Of a stretch of DNA of 64,000 nt, positions 61,001 to 64,000 are shown one piece after another. The translations under genes and the position numbers were made by a program. The notes beneath the pieces are model-generated. The model was given only the letters and a program-made list of their open reading frames with translations, was not told where the DNA came from and did not search any database. Source of the stretch: Megaleporinus macrocephalus (Eukaryota > Chordata > Actinopteri > Characiformes > Anostomidae); the NCBI GenBank assembly GCA_021613375.1, contig CM038726.1:1845046-1909045 (forward strand), given 5' to 3'. Positions within the stretch are counted from its first letter, which is position 1; every line of letters begins with the position of its first letter.

Positions 61001-64000
61001 TATTATAGTCTTTATTATCTTCATCAACATCTCCATCATCTCCATCATCACTACCGTCACTTTTATAGTCTTTATTATCATCATCAACATCTCCATCATC
61101 ACCATCATCACTACCGTCACTATTATAGTCTTTATTATCTTCATCAACATCTCCATCATCTCCATCATCACTACCGTCACTATTATAGTTATTATTATCA
61201 TCATCAACATCTCCATCATCAACATCATCACTACCATCACTATTATAGTTATTATTATCATCATCAACATCTCCATCATAACCATCATCACTACCATCAC
61301 TATTATAGTCTTTATTATCATCATCAACATCTCCATCATCACTACCATCACTATTATAGTCTTTATTATCATCAGCAACATCTCCATCATCACCATCATC
61401 ACTACTGTCACTATTATAGTCTTTATTATCATCATCAACATCTCCATCATCACCATCATCACTACTGTCACTATCATAGTGTTTATTATTATCATCAACA
61501 TCTCCATCATCACCATCATCACTACCATCACTATTATAGTCTTTATTATCAATATCAACATCTCAACCATCACCATCATCACTACCGTCACTATCATAGT
61601 CTATATCATCAACATCTCCATCATCTCCATCATCACTACCGTTACTATTATAGTCTTTTTTATCATCATCAACATCTCCATCATCACCATCATCACTACC
61701 GTTACTATTATAGTCTTTATTATCATCATCAACATCTTCATCATCACCATCACCACTACCGTCACTATTATAGTCTTTATTATCATCATCAACATCTTCA
61801 TCATCACCATCACCACTACCGTCACTATTATAGTCTTTATTATCATCATCAACATCTTCATCATCACCATCACCACTACCGTCACTATTATATTCTTTAT
61901 TATCATCAACATCTCCATCATCACCATTACCACTACCGTCACTATTATAGTCTTTATTATCATCATCAACATCTCCATCATCACTACCGTCACTATTATA
62001 GTCTTTATTATCATCATCAACATCTCCATCATCTCCATTATCACTACCGTCACTATTATAGTCTTTATTATCAATATCAACATCTCCATCATCACTACCG
62101 TCACTATTATAGTCTTTATTATCAATATCAACATCTCCATCATCACTACCGTCACTATTATACTCTTTATTATCATCATCAACATCTCCATCATCACTAC
62201 CATCACTATTATAGTCTTTATTATCATCATCAACATCTCCATCATCACCATCATCACTACCATCACTATTATAGTCTTTATTATCAATATCAACATCTCA
62301 ACCATCTCCATCATCACTACCATCACTATTATAGTCTTTATTATCATCATCAACATCTCCATCATCACCATCATCACTACTGTCACTATTATAGTCTTTT
62401 TTATTATCATCAACATCTCCATCATCACCATCATCACTACCGTCACTATTATAGTCTTTATTATCAATATCAACATCTCAACCATCACCATCATCACTAC
62501 CGTCACTATCATAGTCTATATCATCAACATCTCCATCATCACCATCATCACTACCGTCACTATTATAGTCTTTATTATCATTATCAACATCTCCATCATC
62601 ACCATCATCACTACCGTCACTATTATAGTCTTTATTATTATCATCAACATCTCCATCATCTCCATTATCACTACCGTCACTATTATAGTCTTTATTATCA
62701 ATATCAACATCTCCGTCATCACTACCGTCACTATTATAGTCTTTATTATCATCATCAACATCTCCATCATCACTACCGTCACTATTATAGTCTTTATTAT
62801 CATTATCAACATCTCCATCATCTCCATTATCACTACCGTCACTATTATAGTCTTTATTATCAATATCAACATCTCCATCATCACTACCGTCACTATTATA
62901 GTCTTTATTATCAATATCAACATCTCCATCATCACTACCATCACTATTATAGTCTTTATTATCTTCATCAACATCTCCATCATCACCATCACCACTACCG
63001 TCACTATTATACTCTTTATTATCATCATCAACATCTCCATCATCACTACCGTCACTATTATAGTCTTTATTATCATCATCAACATCTCCATCATCACCAT
63101 CATCACTACCATCACTATTATAATCTTTATTATCAATATCAACATCTCAACCATCTCCATCATCACTACCATCACTATTATAGTCTTTATTATCATCATC
63201 AACATCTCCATCATCACCATCATCACTACTGTCACTATTATAGTCTTTATTATCATCATCAACATCTCCATCATCACCATCATCACTACCATCACTATTA
63301 TAGTCTTTATTATCATCATCAACATCTCCATCATCACTACCATCACTATTATAGTCTTTATTATCATCATCAACATCTCCATCATCACCATCAACACTAC
63401 CGTCACTATTATAGTCTTTATTATCATCATCAACATCTCCATCATCACCATCATCACTACTGTCACTATTATAGTCTTTATTATTATCATCAACATCTCC
63501 ATCATCACTACCATCACTATTATAGTCTTTATTATCATCATCAACATCTCCATCATCACCATCAACACTACCGTCACTATTATAGTCTTTATTATCATCA
63601 ACATCTCCATCATCACCATCATCACTACTGTCACTATTATAGTCTTTATTATCTTCATCAACATCTCAACCATCACCATCATCACTACCGTCACTATCAT
63701 AGTCTATATCATCAACATCTCCATCATCACCATCATCACTACCGTCACTATTATAGTCTTTATTATCATTATCAACATCTCCATCATCACCATCATCACT
63801 ACCGTCACTATTAAAGTCTTTATTATTATCATCAACATCTCCATCATGTCCATTATCACTACCGTCACTATTATAGTCTTTATTATCAATATCAACATCT
63901 CCATCATCACTACCGTCACTATTATAGTCTTTATTATCATCATCATCAACATCTCCATCATCACTACCGTCACTATTATAGTCTTTATTATCATTATCAA
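55056..64000. repeat. ATC-rich 51-60-bp satellite, about 8.9 kb, running off the edge
   Basis: About 155-160 units of TATTATAGTCTTTATTATCA, TCATCAACATCTCCATCATC and ACCATCATCACTACCGTCAC (60 bp), or 51 bp when ACCATCATC is missing. Almost all length variants are multiples of three, and the composition lacks stops, so frames of up to 765 codons (Ile/Thr/Val/Met only) are open on both strands; none is a gene. A variant with CTATATCATCAACATCTCC recurs at about 56640, 57593, 58332, 60166, 61600, 62516 and 63704, marking a 0.7-1.4-kb higher-order pattern. Confidence 0.97.

Noticed and set aside
55056..64000. Open frames of 240-765 codons on both strands (Ile/Thr/Val/Met-rich)
   Set aside because: They translate a tandem repeat whose unit lengths are multiples of three and which lacks stop triplets in several frames. 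They have no domains, no splice context and are equally open on both strands.

Overview
The window looks like nuclear DNA of a ray-finned fish. It has split genes with GT-AG introns, very long introns full of tandem repeats, an L2-type LINE with the usual fish 3' tail, Tc1-like and P/THAP-like DNA transposon remnants, and a palindromic non-autonomous element near 4.4-4.7 kb that I associate from memory with otophysan fishes (characins, catfishes). The species cannot be named from the sequence.

Layout. (1) 1-10.4 kb, plus strand: the 3' end of a RhoGAP gene of the ARHGAP20/TAGAP family. Two exons are visible: the end of the GAP domain at 5265-5379, and a 2-kb last exon at 7933-9935. Their split codon joins exactly. 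The intron between them holds about 33 copies of a 42-bp repeat, most of them carrying AATAAA in the sense direction. (2) 10.4-28.3 kb: no convincing gene. It is a mosaic of minisatellites, microsatellites (TA, TG, GATA), a tandem duplication of about 1.5-1.7 kb, a Tc1-type internally deleted element, a P/THAP-type deleted element, a SINE head nested in an older element, and two dispersed repeat families. Two exon-like open stretches on the minus strand (117-281 and 25817-26149) are unexplained. (3) 28.3 kb to the right edge, minus strand: a class A receptor that I recognise as GPR83. Its last three coding exons are at 41219-41344, 40958-41091 and 28310-28787, with compatible phases. The exon or exons for the N-terminus and TM1-TM2 must lie right of base 64000. 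The intron between 40957 and 28788 contains a nearly complete L2 LINE (about 29445-34544) that landed in a CAGACTGATAGA-type minisatellite, and a 4-kb array of a 40-bp unit. The intron upstream of 41345 is at least 22.6 kb and is almost pure satellite: about 13.3 kb of a 42-bp unit, a 330-bp unique island, and about 8.9 kb of an ATC-rich 51-60-bp unit running off the edge.

The two host genes are convergent and share no evident pathway. ARHGAP20-type proteins switch off Rho-family GTPases; GPR83 is a neuropeptide-type GPCR. Both human relatives are, from memory, on 11q, so the pairing may reflect conserved synteny. I found no new multi-gene system. The points most worth checking are the LINE's single in-frame TGA between ORF1 and ORF2 with no ATG to start ORF2, the satellite-filled GPR83 intron with a near-identical 3286-bp higher-order duplication, a satellite that resembles a Tc1 terminal repeat, and the poly(A)-signal array inside the RhoGAP gene.
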